Of a stretch of 56,609 nucleotides of DNA, positions 43,840 through 52,741 are shown piece by piece. The translations under genes were made by a program, and so were the position numbers. The notes below the pieces were generated by a model. The model had not been told where the DNA came from. It saw only the letters and a list, made by a program, of their open reading frames with translations, and made no database searches. Numbering within the stretch: the first letter of the stretch is position 1; each line of letters begins with the position of its first letter. Origin of the DNA: Blautia caecimuris (lineage in GTDB: Bacteria; Bacillota; Clostridia; Lachnospirales; Lachnospiraceae); assembly GCF_024622975.1 (NCBI RefSeq), contig NZ_JANJZT010000018.1:1-56609 (forward strand), given 5' to 3'.

Positions 43840-44106
43840 TCAGTCTTCTTCGATAACCTGAATTTCCAGATAATCGAATTCTATCTGTTCTATAAAACTA
43901 TCCTGGTAAAATCTCGTTTTGGAATGACGCTTAAAGTCCGTAATGGTACTGTCAAGCCAGATGGGATTTTCCAGGTCAAATTCATAGCAGATCTCTTCCA
44001 GGCCTCTGAAGATTTTATGAGTTCTGGTGTCATCTGAATCATCGCATACTACGGTATCTTTTATTAAATGATTACTTTTCCATATTTTTCCCCATAAACG
44101 AAACAT
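43840..44106 (-). CDS. small conserved protein of unknown function
   Basis: An 88-aa acidic protein (MFRLWGKIWKSNHLIKDTVV to YLEIQVIEED), with GGAGG seven bases before ATG 44106. The stop abuts the end of the convergent gene at 43839. Composition suggests a soluble alpha/beta protein. I do not recognise the family beyond a vague likeness to small Lachnospiraceae hypothetical proteins. Confidence 0.65.
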   Translation of the reverse strand: MFRLWGKIWKSNHLIKDTVVCDDSDDTRTHKIFRGLEEICYEFDLENPIWLDSTITDFKRHSKTRFYQDSFIEQIEFDYLEIQVIEED

Positions 44107-44284
44107 AAAAAATCCTCCATTCCGCTGCCTTTTTGCTGACAGCACAAGCTTCTGCTTAAACAATATCAGTAACCAGTATACAGATTCTCTGTGTATAAGT
44201 AAAGAAAATTCATTGCAGATTTTCTGAAAATGCACTATAATAAAATAATTATACAGACCATATTTTATGAATGGAGGAGCTATT

Positions 44285-46543
44285 ATGAAACTGTACGAAG
44301 GCGGTGTTTATCTTGTAAACGGCCATGATATCGTAGAAGAAAACAGCATGACTCAGCCGGTATCCAGGGAAGAGGCAGCGAAAAATACGATGGCATATGG
44401 AATTCTGGAAGCTCACAATACTTCCGGTAACATGAAAAAACTGCAGATTAAATTCGATAAACTGACATCTCATGATATTACCTTTGTAGGAATTATTCAG
44501 ACGGCCAGAGCGTCCGGTCTGGAAAAATTCCCGGTTCCCTATGTACTGACAAACTGCCATAACTCTCTGTGTGCAGTAGGCGGAACGATCAATGAAGATG
44601 ACCATATGTTTGGACTTACCTGTGCAAAAAAATACGGCGGTGTTTATGTACCTCCTCATCAGGCCGTGATTCACCAGTATGCCCGTGAAATGCTGGCCGG
44701 AGGCGGAAAAATGATTCTTGGCTCTGACAGTCATACCCGATATGGCGCTCTGGGAACCATGGCAATGGGAGAAGGCGGAGGTGAGCTGGTAAAACAGCTT
44801 CTTTCTCAGACTTATGACATCAATATGCCTGGTGTTGTTGCTATTTACCTGAAAGGTGAACCTCGGCCGGGAGTTGGTCCTCAGGACGTTGCGCTGGCTA
44901 TTATCGGAAAAGTTTTTGCAAATGGTTATGTGAAGAATAAAGTCATGGAATTTGTGGGACCGGGAGTGGCAGGTCTCAGCGCGGATTTCCGAATCGGCAT
45001 TGATGTTATGACTACAGAGACAACCTGTCTTTCTTCTATCTGGCAGACCGATGATACTATTGAAGAATTTTATGAAATTCATGGAAGAAAAGAAGATTAT
45101 AAAAAGCTTCAGCCGGGTCAGGTGGCTTATTATGACGGCTGCGTAGAAGTGGATCTCAGCGAGATCAGGCCAATGATCGCTATGCCGTTCCATCCGAGCA
45201 ATACATATACTATTGATGAACTGAATGAAAATCTTGATGATATTTTAAGTGATGTTGAGAAAAAAGCTCAGGTAAGTCTGGATGGAAAAGTACCGTTTAC
45301 TTTAAGGGATAAAGTAATTGACGGTAAGCTTTATGTGGATCAGGGAATTATTGCAGGCTGTGCCGGAGGCGGATTTGAAAATATCTGTGCAGCAGCGGAT
45401 ATTCTCAGAGGAACCAGCATCGGTGCAGATGCTTTTACACTTAGCGTATATCCTGCAAGTACACCAATTTATATGGAGCTTGCAAAAAATGGTGTGCTGG
45501 CAGACCTTATGGCAACAGGCGCAGTTGTAAAAACCGCATTCTGCGGACCGTGCTTTGGAGCAGGAGACACACCGGCAAATAATGCATTCAGCATTCGCCA
45601 CACAACAAGAAACTTCCCGAACCGCGAAGGCTCCAAGATACAGAACGGACAGATTTCCTCAGTGGCGCTTATGGATGCAAGATCTATTGCAGCCACAGCA
45701 GCAAACAAAGGCTTCCTGACTTCAGCAGAAAACTTTACCGGAACTTATACAGGCCAGAAGTATTTCTTTGACAAAACAATTTACGAAAATCGTATTTTTG
45801 ACAGCAAGGGCGTAGCAGATCCAGATGTGGAGATCCAGTTCGGACCAAACATTAAGGACTGGCCGGAAATGCCGGAGCTGGCAGAGAATCTTGTACTGAA
45901 AGTAGTTTCTGAAATCCATGATCCGGTTACAACAACAGACGAGCTGATTCCTTCAGGAGAAACCTCATCCTATCGCTCCAATCCTCTTGGACTGGCAGAA
46001 TTTACTTTGTCCAGAAAGGATCCCGAGTATGTAGGCCGCGCCAAAGAAATTCAGAAAGCTCAGAAAGCAATCCAGGAAGGCAAATGCCCTCTGGAGGCTG
46101 TACCGGAACTGCAGCAGGTAATGGGAACTGTTCAGAAACAGTTCCCGGAGATCGGCGATGGCAATCTGGGTATTGGAAGCACGATCTTTGCGGTAAAACC
46201 GGGCGATGGTTCTGCCAGAGAGCAGGCGGCATCCTGTCAGAAAGTACTTGGAGGCTGGGCAAATATTGCCAATGAATATGCAACAAAAAGATATCGTTCC
46301 AACCTGATCAACTGGGGTATGCTCCCATTCCTGATTCAGGACGGAGAGCTTCCGTTTGAGAATGGAGATTACCTTCTGTTCCCTGGTATCCGTAAGGCTG
46401 TGGCTGAAAAAGCGGAAAATATCTCAGGATATGTGGTAAGACCGGAAGGCCTGAAAGAATTTCAGGTAACTCTCGGAGAACTGACAGACGATGAAAGAGA
46501 AATCATATTGAAAGGCTGTCTGATCAATTACAACAGAAAATAA
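44285..46543 (+). CDS. aconitase-superfamily hydratase (YbhJ-like)
   Basis: A 752-aa iron-sulfur (de)hydratase with the aconitase core: [23 protein letters not shown], a cluster-region Cys in [13 protein letters not shown], the pair in [16 protein letters not shown] (two further cluster Cys), and a swivel domain with [14 protein letters not shown]. The length and N-terminus agree with the YbhJ-type 'hydratase' branch rather than classical AcnA/AcnB. The substrate is not known, and a citrate-cycle role is only possible. ATG 44285 follows ATGGAGGAGC. Confidence 0.85.
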   Translation: MKLYEGGVYLVNGHDIVEENSMTQPVSREEAAKNTMAYGILEAHNTSGNMKKLQIKFDKLTSHDITFVGIIQTARASGLEKFPVPYVLTNCHNSLCAVGGTINEDDHMFGLTCAKKYGGVYVPPHQAVIHQYAREMLAGGGKMILGSDSHTRYGALGTMAMGEGGGELVKQLLSQTYDINMPGVVAIYLKGEPRPGVGPQDVALAIIGKVFANGYVKNKVMEFVGPGVAGLSADFRIGIDVMTTETTCLSSIWQTDDTIEEFYEIHGRKEDYKKLQPGQVAYYDGCVEVDLSEIRPMIAMPFHPSNTYTIDELNENLDDILSDVEKKAQVSLDGKVPFTLRDKVIDGKLYVDQGIIAGCAGGGFENICAAADILRGTSIGADAFTLSVYPASTPIYMELAKNGVLADLMATGAVVKTAFCGPCFGAGDTPANNAFSIRHTTRNFPNREGSKIQNGQISSVALMDARSIAATAANKGFLTSAENFTGTYTGQKYFFDKTIYENRIFDSKGVADPDVEIQFGPNIKDWPEMPELAENLVLKVVSEIHDPVTTTDELIPSGETSSYRSNPLGLAEFTLSRKDPEYVGRAKEIQKAQKAIQEGKCPLEAVPELQQVMGTVQKQFPEIGDGNLGIGSTIFAVKPGDGSAREQAASCQKVLGGWANIANEYATKRYRSNLINWGMLPFLIQDGELPFENGDYLLFPGIRKAVAEKAENISGYVVRPEGLKEFQVTLGELTDDEREIILKGCLINYNRK

Positions 46544-46579
46544 GAATTTATTAATAGCCAGGCATGGATGAATATTGAG

Positions 46580-46612
46580 ACGTCCCTGAAATGTGATATT
46601 TTAGGGCGTTTC
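46580..46612 (+). terminator. terminator after the hydratase gene
   Basis: ACGTCCCT (46580-46587) pairs with AGGGCGT (46603-46609), followed by TTTCAT; a weak T tract. Confidence 0.5.
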
Positions 46613-46641
46613 ATATCCGGCTCTGGCTATTTTTATGCCCC

Positions 46642-46858
46642 GGGAAAGTAATACGTTCTGTACGAATTTTTGTGGTTAATAAAAACGCTTTGTGAGGATG
46701 TAATTAGAGGAGAGGATGTGACCAGATGTAGGGGAATATGACTGCCCATAGCAGTTTGCATCTGGTGCTCGAAGCGGAGCAAGTCCCTTCAGGATTGAGG
46801 ACTTTAGAGGCGTGCGGCATGTCTGCGTTAGTCGGATACAGGATTATGGTAAAATCCT
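46642..46858 (+). ncRNA. structured RNA element, copy B (pair with 12712-12890)
   Basis: Homologous by eye to copy A, with the same block order and conserved helices: ACTGC (46741)/GCAGT (46751), TGCTC (46766)/GAGCA (46777), AAGTCC (46781)/GGACTT (46799) and CGTG (46811)/CATG (46818). It lacks coding features and stands in a gene-free region. Downstream bases (CAGGATT/AAATCCTG, about 46840-46859) add a terminal hairpin. The two copies preserve pairing with different bases, which is what selected RNA structure looks like. I cannot assign a known family. Confidence 0.6.
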
Positions 46859-47080
46859 GCAGCTGTGTTCTGGCGCTTCAGTCTGCAGAGAATCTGAAAG
46901 TTCATAGTTTTAGATCTGTCAGGCTTCTGCTCGATCCCGGAAGCGGACAGGATAAGACAAATAACAGGAGCTTATGTTTTCTGCTGCTTGTGATCTGTGC
47001 AGAGGAGGGGGAAAAGAATCATATGTTATTTATAGTTGTAGGGTCGATATATTATTTTTAATGTTATAGATGAGCAAATA

Positions 47081-47204
47081 TGAAAAAGCGCACAAAATCA
47101 TCACGAATTTTTTTGGTAAGATGCGCATATAGAGTTTAATATTTCTTTTATGTCCGTATATTACGGATTCTATTGTACAAAATTCGATATTTTCTTATTC
47201 ACAG
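47081..47204 (+). repeat. dispersed intergenic repeat, copy 2 (pair with 11069-11193)
   Basis: Aligns with copy 1 over about 125 bp. It includes the palindrome TCCGTA-tat-TACGGA (about 47153-47167), which is degenerate in copy 1. It lies about 220 bp before the strong promoter at 47426, and copy 1 lies about 180 bp before the carbohydrate operon start codon, so a shared regulatory role is possible. Confidence 0.5.
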
Positions 47205-47425
47205 TTTAACGCTTATATAATGAGGCAATACAGGAGTTTGGCATGTATATGATAAAATGTTTCGCGGGATAATGGCCTGTGAACAGGAACATCTTTTCAA
47301 ATTTGTTTATTTATAGTTTGATTTTATAATTATCTGAAATTTATAAAAAAATAAAAATATAATTGTTTTAAATCAAATTAAAATGAAAATATGTAGAAAA
47401 AATGAAAATAAAATCGAAAAATGTA

Positions 47426-47454
47426 TTGACAAATAAGAGGGGCAGTGCTATTAT
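47426..47454 (+). promoter_or_regulatory. strong consensus promoter with A-rich UP-like element
   Basis: TTGACA (47426-47431), exact 17-bp spacer, TATTAT (47449-47454). The 80 bp upstream are A/T tracts (about 47340-47425), as at strong rRNA-like promoters. Predicted start near 47461. No start codon with ribosome site follows. Confidence 0.8.
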
Positions 47455-47460
47455 ATACTC

Positions 47461-48415
47461 ATCAAAAGAAAAAGCAATCAAAGTACAAAAGAGAAAATCA
47501 TTCAATTCATAGCATATATAAATGTTACATGAAAAGGATGAAATCAAAAGAAGGGTAAAGGTGGTTCCATTGGGAAAGTAGATTACTTGTTTATCAATAC
47601 GAAACAGTGACAGGAATCGTGTTTCCTGCAAGAAAGACCTGGTACATAAGAACCGTAAAGTAAATCCACAACAGGGAACAATCAATTGATATTATAGTTT
47701 GTGATCTGATCAGGAGAATTTAGTTTCAAGTTAAAAAGTCTGAGGGATGGAAATCCATGAGGTGAAATTTATTCAGTAAATAATCTGAATGAATGAATCC
47801 GGAAGATACGAATCGCAAGGATATTTTTCAGAAAACAAAATTCCAGTGACAGATACCGGAATAACTGATTTAGATATCATATCTGATGAAAATTTAAAGT
47901 GACTTGTATAAGGAAAACGTACTTCAGGTATATAGAAACGATTTTTCGTATTGAATAACTGTCACGAACCTGATACAAAGAACTTCAGGAATATGTAAAG
48001 AAATATTTGCTGAAGAAGTATAACTGCCAGTCTCAGAACTTTGCCGAAAAGAAGAGTTTTTGGAAAGTTTGTAAACAGACAGGAAAGATATTTTGAAATC
48101 CATATAATGAAATTGTAAAATGAGTTGTATGAATTGAAGCTTTGCATCAGAAGAGTATCTTCTCACAAAGGGTACTGTAATTTCAGAAATTATAATCCGT
48201 AAGTTATAATTTCAAAATCTATCAACTTTCTAAATAAACAAAATGATAAATAATCATAATGTTTACGAGCAGGAAATCAGAGAAAGAATCACATATACAG
48301 AAATATATGCGGAACGGAAAAACTAAATAGGGTAAATCTTTATAGAAACCAATTAGACACAAGATAATTTTTTAAATGAGGATAATAAAAATTGAATAAC
48401 GAAGAATGTTAAGAC
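47461..48415 (+). ncRNA. putative large structured non-coding RNA (about 950 nt)
   Basis: Between the promoter at 47426 and the pseudouridine synthase gene no frame longer than a few dozen codons with a ribosome site exists on this strand. Local perfect hairpins are spread along it: CAGGAA/TTCCTG (about 47610), ATTCAG/CTGAAT (about 47770), ACGA/TCGT (about 47940), CTTCAG...CTGAAG with inner AATAT/ATATT (about 47985-48017), AGAAGA-gta-TCTTCT (about 48150) and GAAATTATAA/TTATAATTTC (about 48187-48214). A large closing hairpin (AAGAA..ACGGTCATCA with TGATGGCCGT..TTCTT, 48402-48462) marks a likely 3' end. The size resembles large bacterial RNAs such as GOLLD, ROOL or OLE, but I cannot match it to any. 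Confidence 0.5.
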
Positions 48416-48519
48416 GGTCATCATTTTTGAAATTGAAGTAAAAAGTGATGGCCGTCGTTCTTGCCAGAAACAGTCTTTTAGAGTATACTCTCCACAGAAG
48501 TAAAAAGGAGAGTTTTTTT

Positions 48520-49236
48520 ATGTGGCGAGGAAATATACAGGAAAATATTCTTTATGAGGACAGTCAGATACTGGTATGTCATAAACCGGCAGGGCTTGCA
48601 GTTCAGAATGCAAAAATGGGAAGCATGGATATGGAAAGTGCGTTGAAAAATTACCTGGCAGCAAAGTCAGGAGGGAAGAATGCTCCGTGGCTTGGAGTCC
48701 TGCACAGACTGGATCAGCCGGTAGAAGGAGTGATTGTTTTTGCAAAAACGTCTGCTGCCGCAGCAAATATCAATAGACAGATGACAACAGACGGTATAGG
48801 CAAAATTTATCTGGCTGTGACAGACAGAAAAGTTATGGACAAAGAAAAGAAACTTATAGATTACTTATACAGAGATGGAAGAAAAAATATGTCTTTTGCG
48901 ACAGAAAAAAAGACTCCGGGAGCTAAAAAAGCGGTTTTGTCTTATAAACTGCTGGAAGAGATTTCTGATAACCGTACAGTATCCGGATACCGCAGCCTGG
49001 TAAGAATCCAGCTTGAAACGGGACGCCACCATCAGATCAGAGTTCAGATGTCGCACACGGGACTGCCTCTTATTGGAGACAGGAAATATAATCCCAAAGA
49101 CAGCTCGGGGCTGCCTCTGGGGTTGTGCTCCTGCTGTCTGAGTTTTCTGCATCCGGAAACAGGGAAAAAAATGGATTTTTATGTGACACCTCAGGGTCAG
49201 GCATTTTCCGGTTTTTGTATTCCTCAGTCGGTGTAG
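48520..49236 (+). CDS. RluA-family pseudouridine synthase
   Basis: A 238-aa RNA pseudouridine synthase with the catalytic motif LHRLDQPVEGVIVFAKT (Asp nucleophile), the earlier KPAGLAVQNA stretch and the RIQLETGRHHQIRVQMSHTG...PLIGDRKY motif near the C-terminus. It lacks an N-terminal S4 domain, so it belongs to the short RluA branch. It isomerises uridine in rRNA or tRNA; the site is unknown. AAAAGGAG precedes ATG 48520. Confidence 0.92.
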   Translation: MWRGNIQENILYEDSQILVCHKPAGLAVQNAKMGSMDMESALKNYLAAKSGGKNAPWLGVLHRLDQPVEGVIVFAKTSAAAANINRQMTTDGIGKIYLAVTDRKVMDKEKKLIDYLYRDGRKNMSFATEKKTPGAKKAVLSYKLLEEISDNRTVSGYRSLVRIQLETGRHHQIRVQMSHTGLPLIGDRKYNPKDSSGLPLGLCSCCLSFLHPETGKKMDFYVTPQGQAFSGFCIPQSV

Positions 49237-49392
49237 AAATCGGCGCTTTTTGGAAAAGTGTAAAACTTTACCCAAAATCATGAAAAAACTATGAAAAGTA
49301 TGGACGTAAAATGTAAAATATGATAAGGTGATGTATCGAAACGTAAAAATGGTTGGAAGCACATACAGATGTAGCAGAAGGGGAGAAAATCA

Positions 49393-50475
49393 ATGAAAAA
49401 AACAACTGTTGCGGCAGTCCTTGTGACAGGTACAGTTCTGGCGGCAGGGATTTTTGCGAAATGTGATGTTTTTGAGGAAAAGGCAATTGCGGATGTGCGG
49501 ACAGAAGATGAGGCAGAAAAAAGCGAGAAAGAAGACAGCAGTTCCCGTATCGATACATCAGCGCCGGTTTTGGCCGGAAGCAGAATTGCAGTAGTAAGCA
49601 AAAGTGTCAGTGGTGAATTCTGGGATATGGTACATAAAGGTATGGAAGATGCAGTAAAAGATCTTAATACCGCTTATGGATTTAAGTCAGACGACCAGAT
49701 TAAAATGACTTTTGAAGGACCGGATGATGAACTGAATGTGGAAGAGCAGGTAAATACCCTTGATGCAGTTATTGCAGAAAATCCTTCCGTTCTCTGCTTT
49801 TCTGCAAGTGATATGAACTCCTGTCAGGCTCAGCTGGAAACGGCCACAGAAAATGATATTCCGGTAATCATTTTTGACTCCAACGTCAGCGAAAATGAAC
49901 TTGTAACAGGGTTTTATGGAACAGATAATGAACGTGTGGGTGAAATTGCCGGAGAAAAAATTGCAGAAGCTTTGGGTGAAAAAGGCAGTATTCTGATTTT
50001 TTCTGCTCAGGAAAAGACAGAAAGCAGCCAGAAGCGTGTCAGTGGATTTAAAACTGCCATTGCAGAATATACAGATATGGAAGTTGTACAGGAAGTCTAT
50101 GCAGATCAGGTAGAAGATATGAGCGCAGCCATGCAGGAGGCTCTGGCGCAGAATCCGGATACGGCAGGAGTATACTGTACAAATGCGGACGTGTCAGAAT
50201 TATATCTTGCTCTGGATCAGACAGAGGAAGATCTGCCGGTGATGATCGGTGTGGATGCAACCACAAAGCAGCAGCAGGCAGTGAAGGATGGACGGGAATA
50301 CGGAATTGTTTCCCAGGATCCATATGAGATGGGATACCAGACCATATTGGCGGCAGCTAAAGTAACAGACCCGGAGAACAGAGAAGCAGAGGGAACTGTT
50401 TTTCTGGAACCGGCGTGGATAGATGCATCGAATCTGGAGGATCCCGAATACAGCAGTTATCTTTATAAGAAATAA
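49393..50475 (+). CDS. sugar-type periplasmic binding protein, orphan
   Basis: A 360-aa protein with an N-terminal signal segment (MKKTTVAAVLVTGTVLAAGI), an acidic linker (about 30-55) and a type I periplasmic-binding fold (RIAVVSKSVSGEFWDMVHKGMEDAVK; VIIFDSNV; GVYCTNADVSELYLAL; MIGVDATTKQQQAVKDG). The Cys after FAK does not make a good lipobox. No permease or ATPase lies nearby, so it may feed a transporter elsewhere or act as a sensor. AGGGGAG precedes the ATG. A strong terminator follows. Confidence 0.85.
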   Translation: MKKTTVAAVLVTGTVLAAGIFAKCDVFEEKAIADVRTEDEAEKSEKEDSSSRIDTSAPVLAGSRIAVVSKSVSGEFWDMVHKGMEDAVKDLNTAYGFKSDDQIKMTFEGPDDELNVEEQVNTLDAVIAENPSVLCFSASDMNSCQAQLETATENDIPVIIFDSNVSENELVTGFYGTDNERVGEIAGEKIAEALGEKGSILIFSAQEKTESSQKRVSGFKTAIAEYTDMEVVQEVYADQVEDMSAAMQEALAQNPDTAGVYCTNADVSELYLALDQTEEDLPVMIGVDATTKQQQAVKDGREYGIVSQDPYEMGYQTILAAAKVTDPENREAEGTVFLEPAWIDASNLEDPEYSSYLYKK

Positions 50476-50489
50476 AAAATAATATGAAC

Positions 50490-50528
50490 AGCCCGTGTAT
50501 ATAGTAGAATATATGCGGGCTGTTTTTT
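50490..50528 (+). terminator. terminator after the orphan binding protein
   Basis: AGCCCGTGTATAT (50490-50502) pairs with ATATATGCGGGCT (50509-50521), followed by GTTTTTTG. Confidence 0.9.
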
Positions 50529-50725
50529 GTACGGCTTTAGCCTGTTCAAAACATCTGCGCATTGTGCAGGTGTTTTGAACTATAATCCACCTGATTTATG
50601 TGGGGCATCGTTATACACAAAAATCACCTTTCCCCATTGTAATAGAGGTGTCCATCCACTATTAAGAAAGAAAAGGTGATTTTATGGCAAAGAAAATCAA
50701 TGATTTGTCACACAGTGTGTCCTGA
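50529..50725 (+). mobile_element. IS200/IS605 left-end remnant with TnpA stub
   Basis: A subterminal hairpin GTTCAAAACATCTGC (50544-50558)/GCAGGTGTTTTGAAC (50566-50580) resembles the imperfect end hairpins used by IS200/IS605 transposases. A start codon at 50684 with AAAAGGTG opens MAKKINDLSHSV, the typical N-terminus of the Y1 HUH TnpA, but stops after 13 codons. The rest is lost. Confidence 0.6.
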
Positions 50726-51007
50726 ATGCCCCTACTTTTTATAAAGTAAATGGCAATGCTCTTTGTGAGATGGAGGAGGACCCTCCGCAATCGCCATGCA
50801 GATGGAGAGTGCAAAACACTTATAGTGATGTGGTATAAAAAAGTTGACAGTTTGTTCTCAAGGATTTCATAATAAAATCAAGAGAACAAGCCTGCAAATA
50901 AAAAGTCAAGGCTAAATTGATGAACATTGAAAATTTTATACAGGTTAAAAAATAGGTATCATAATCAGACCACTACATCTGCGCTGGTCTGAAAAAGTGT
51001 TGTGGAA

Positions 51008-52037
51008 TTATTCAGATTCTGGAAGTGATGAAAGATATTTTTTCATCCGACCATAGTAGATTCGTAAAAATTTATTAACTCCGGCAGTCATATAGACATA
51101 ATACGGCTTGCCTTCGGAGCGTTTTTTATCCATGAACAGATATACGGCATCGTTCGGTTTGATTTTAATCAGTATATTCATGATCTGGAAGAGAGTTTTT
51201 CTCAGCACGGTCGAACTGTGTTTGGAAGTATGTACGCTTTTCTGGGAATAATCGCCAGAATCGTTGACACCGGGATCCGCGCCGGCAAATGCCGTGATAG
51301 CGTCTTTGTGGATAAAACGTATGACATCTCCGATCTTGTCCATAAGCTGAGGACCCAGAGACGGTCCTACGTCCTTCATCGCCATGGCAACTGGATATTC
51401 CGGCAGCTTGGAGGGGGTTCATTCATAAGGGTGCGATGCTGTTCAACGGTCTGTCACGCCGTGTTTAATTGGTAGATTGTTGTTTGATGATGCGTTTGGT
51501 AAAGTTGTTCTTTGGAAGTAAAGAAATAAGTTCCTTTGATTTTCCATAGATTTCTTCGGCGTTTGACTTGCTGAAGTTGTACTTCCTGCGGCTGCACCAC
51601 TATGCAGAAATCAAACTGGCGGTTCATGGTTTTGAGTTGGGAACGTAATTAATCCATAAGATTATATTGTTTCAGATTCGTCCAACTGTCAAGCGTGTAG
51701 TGTGCAAGCTTTATAGAATCTGCTTTATCGGTCTTGACTTTAACGGAGAGGATTGTCTTGTCCCTGAAAGTAATGGATGATCTGAGGGTTCACAGTGCTT
51801 ACAAAAAAGCTGTCCCGGGACAGTTCTCGTGCTACCGGTTCATAGTAGCGGCCGCTACACTCCATGACAATGCGAGTTTCACCATCCAGTTCTCTGATAA
51901 GTTTCTTAAGAGATTGGAAATCAGCGGACAAGCGGGGAACATCAAAGAGTTTTGAAACAACCGTTCCACCAGGAAGGAGGAGCACTACAGTGCTTTTGCG
52001 TTTGGAGACATCAATACCCTACTGCGTTCATATTCAT
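51008..52037 (-). pseudogene. IS110-family DEDD transposase, frameshifted
   Basis: Reading on the minus strand from ATG 52037 gives MNMNAVG, then one extra G shifts the frame before IDVSKRKSTVVLLLPGG and LDGETRIVMECSGRYYEPVAREL (the DEDD domain). Further pieces (KVKTDKADSIKLAHYTLDSW) lie in other frames. The C-terminal Transposase_20 domain (MAMKDVGPSLGPQLMDKIGD, AFAGADPGVNDSGDYSQKS, KPYYVYMTAGVNKFLRIYY) is readable at 51008-51385. Several frameshifts and stops make it non-functional. Confidence 0.85.
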
Positions 52038-52318
52038 AAAAATATTACTCCTTGATTGAGATTGCAATTGTTCAATACCAGTTTTAATCATTGCCCATTC
52101 TATCTGCTGTGGTGCGCCACGAACGTACCCGGAAGGCGGTTCAATCTGCATAAAACGAACGCTGCGAATGAAGAGTTGGTTAGCAGACTTATTTACGGAC
52201 GCAAAGTCCAAGGGGGTATCTGATATACCGATTGCTCTTATCATTTTAACAGCTTAAGTAACAAGGTGGGTAATTCCTTACTGGCTGTAAGGAATATTAA
52301 CCATAAATATATTGTAGT
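52038..52318 (-). ncRNA. possible guide (bridge/seek) RNA region of the IS110-like element
   Basis: The non-coding segment upstream of the transposase contains several stems, the clearest being 52273-52281 with 52287-52295. IS110-family elements are known to encode guide RNAs in their non-coding ends: in IS110-type elements upstream of the gene, in IS1111-type ones downstream. Which end applies here is uncertain, and the element is decayed. Confidence 0.25.
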
Positions 52319-52341
52319 AGCTGTTAACTTTTTTATGCCAC

Positions 52342-52646
52342 ATCAGCTGCACCTAGAATCGCCAAAGGAAGGCCCCCGCAATTGATTATCTTTTTGATTT
52401 TTTATAGTTCGGATGATTTGGGATTCAAAGTATATTTCATTTTCTCAAAATAGTCAGTAAAAATTTGGGGTAAGATGTTCATAGGATTATTATGAAAAAA
52501 GTAACAAAAATAGGCTTTTACCCCATTATGAATGAGAGCCAGGGAGGTTGAAATGTCGAAGATACTTTTTTCTAGAGAAATTCAATAGTGTATTTCGTAA
52601 TCATTAATAAATGTTACAAAATATTAAACTAATTCTTGATTTCCTC
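52342..52646. other. 305-bp remnant sequence between the IS110 element and the NlpC/P60 promoter
   Basis: Contains short fragments only. At about 52491 an ATG opens MKKVTKIGFYPIMNESQGG and stops, resembling the first residues of a large serine recombinase, and at about 52553 MSKILFSREIQ and a stop. Neither is a gene. No hairpin terminator is seen. Confidence 0.3.
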
Positions 52647-52675
52647 TTGCAATCAATAAAATCATATGTTAATAT
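52647..52675 (+). promoter_or_regulatory. promoter of the NlpC/P60 gene
   Basis: TTGCAA (52647-52652), 17 bp, TAATAT (52670-52675). The words AAATGTTACAAAA at about 52610 and AAATGTTACAAAA at about 52704 flank it as direct repeats and may be an operator; a WalR-type TGTWAH repeat is possible but the spacing is not ideal. Confidence 0.6.
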
Positions 52676-52741
52676 GTAAAAGAGCTTAAGAAAAATATTT
52701 CGCAAATGTTACAAAACGTGTTTATATAAGAGGTGAGAAAC

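Larger units (their letters stand above)
50829..52341 (-). mobile_element. degenerate IS110-family element
   Basis: Ends are suggested by ATGTGGTATAAAAAAGTTG at 50829 and a near-exact inverted copy at 52319-52341 (two mismatches in about 21 bases). Between them lies a broken IS110-type transposase gene (51008-52037, minus). Sub-terminal inverted repeats fit the IS1111 branch of the family, which lacks target duplications. The 5' non-coding region (52038-52318) holds a perfect 9-bp hairpin, ATTCCTTAC-tggct-GTAAGGAAT. Confidence 0.6.

Noticed and set aside
46738..47061. A 107-codon frame in the gene-free region
   Set aside because: No ribosome site, and the start falls inside structured RNA copy B.
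52011..52244. A 77-codon minus-strand frame ahead of the IS110 transposase
   Set aside because: It overlaps the transposase start region and the non-coding end of the element, and shows no recognisable protein features.
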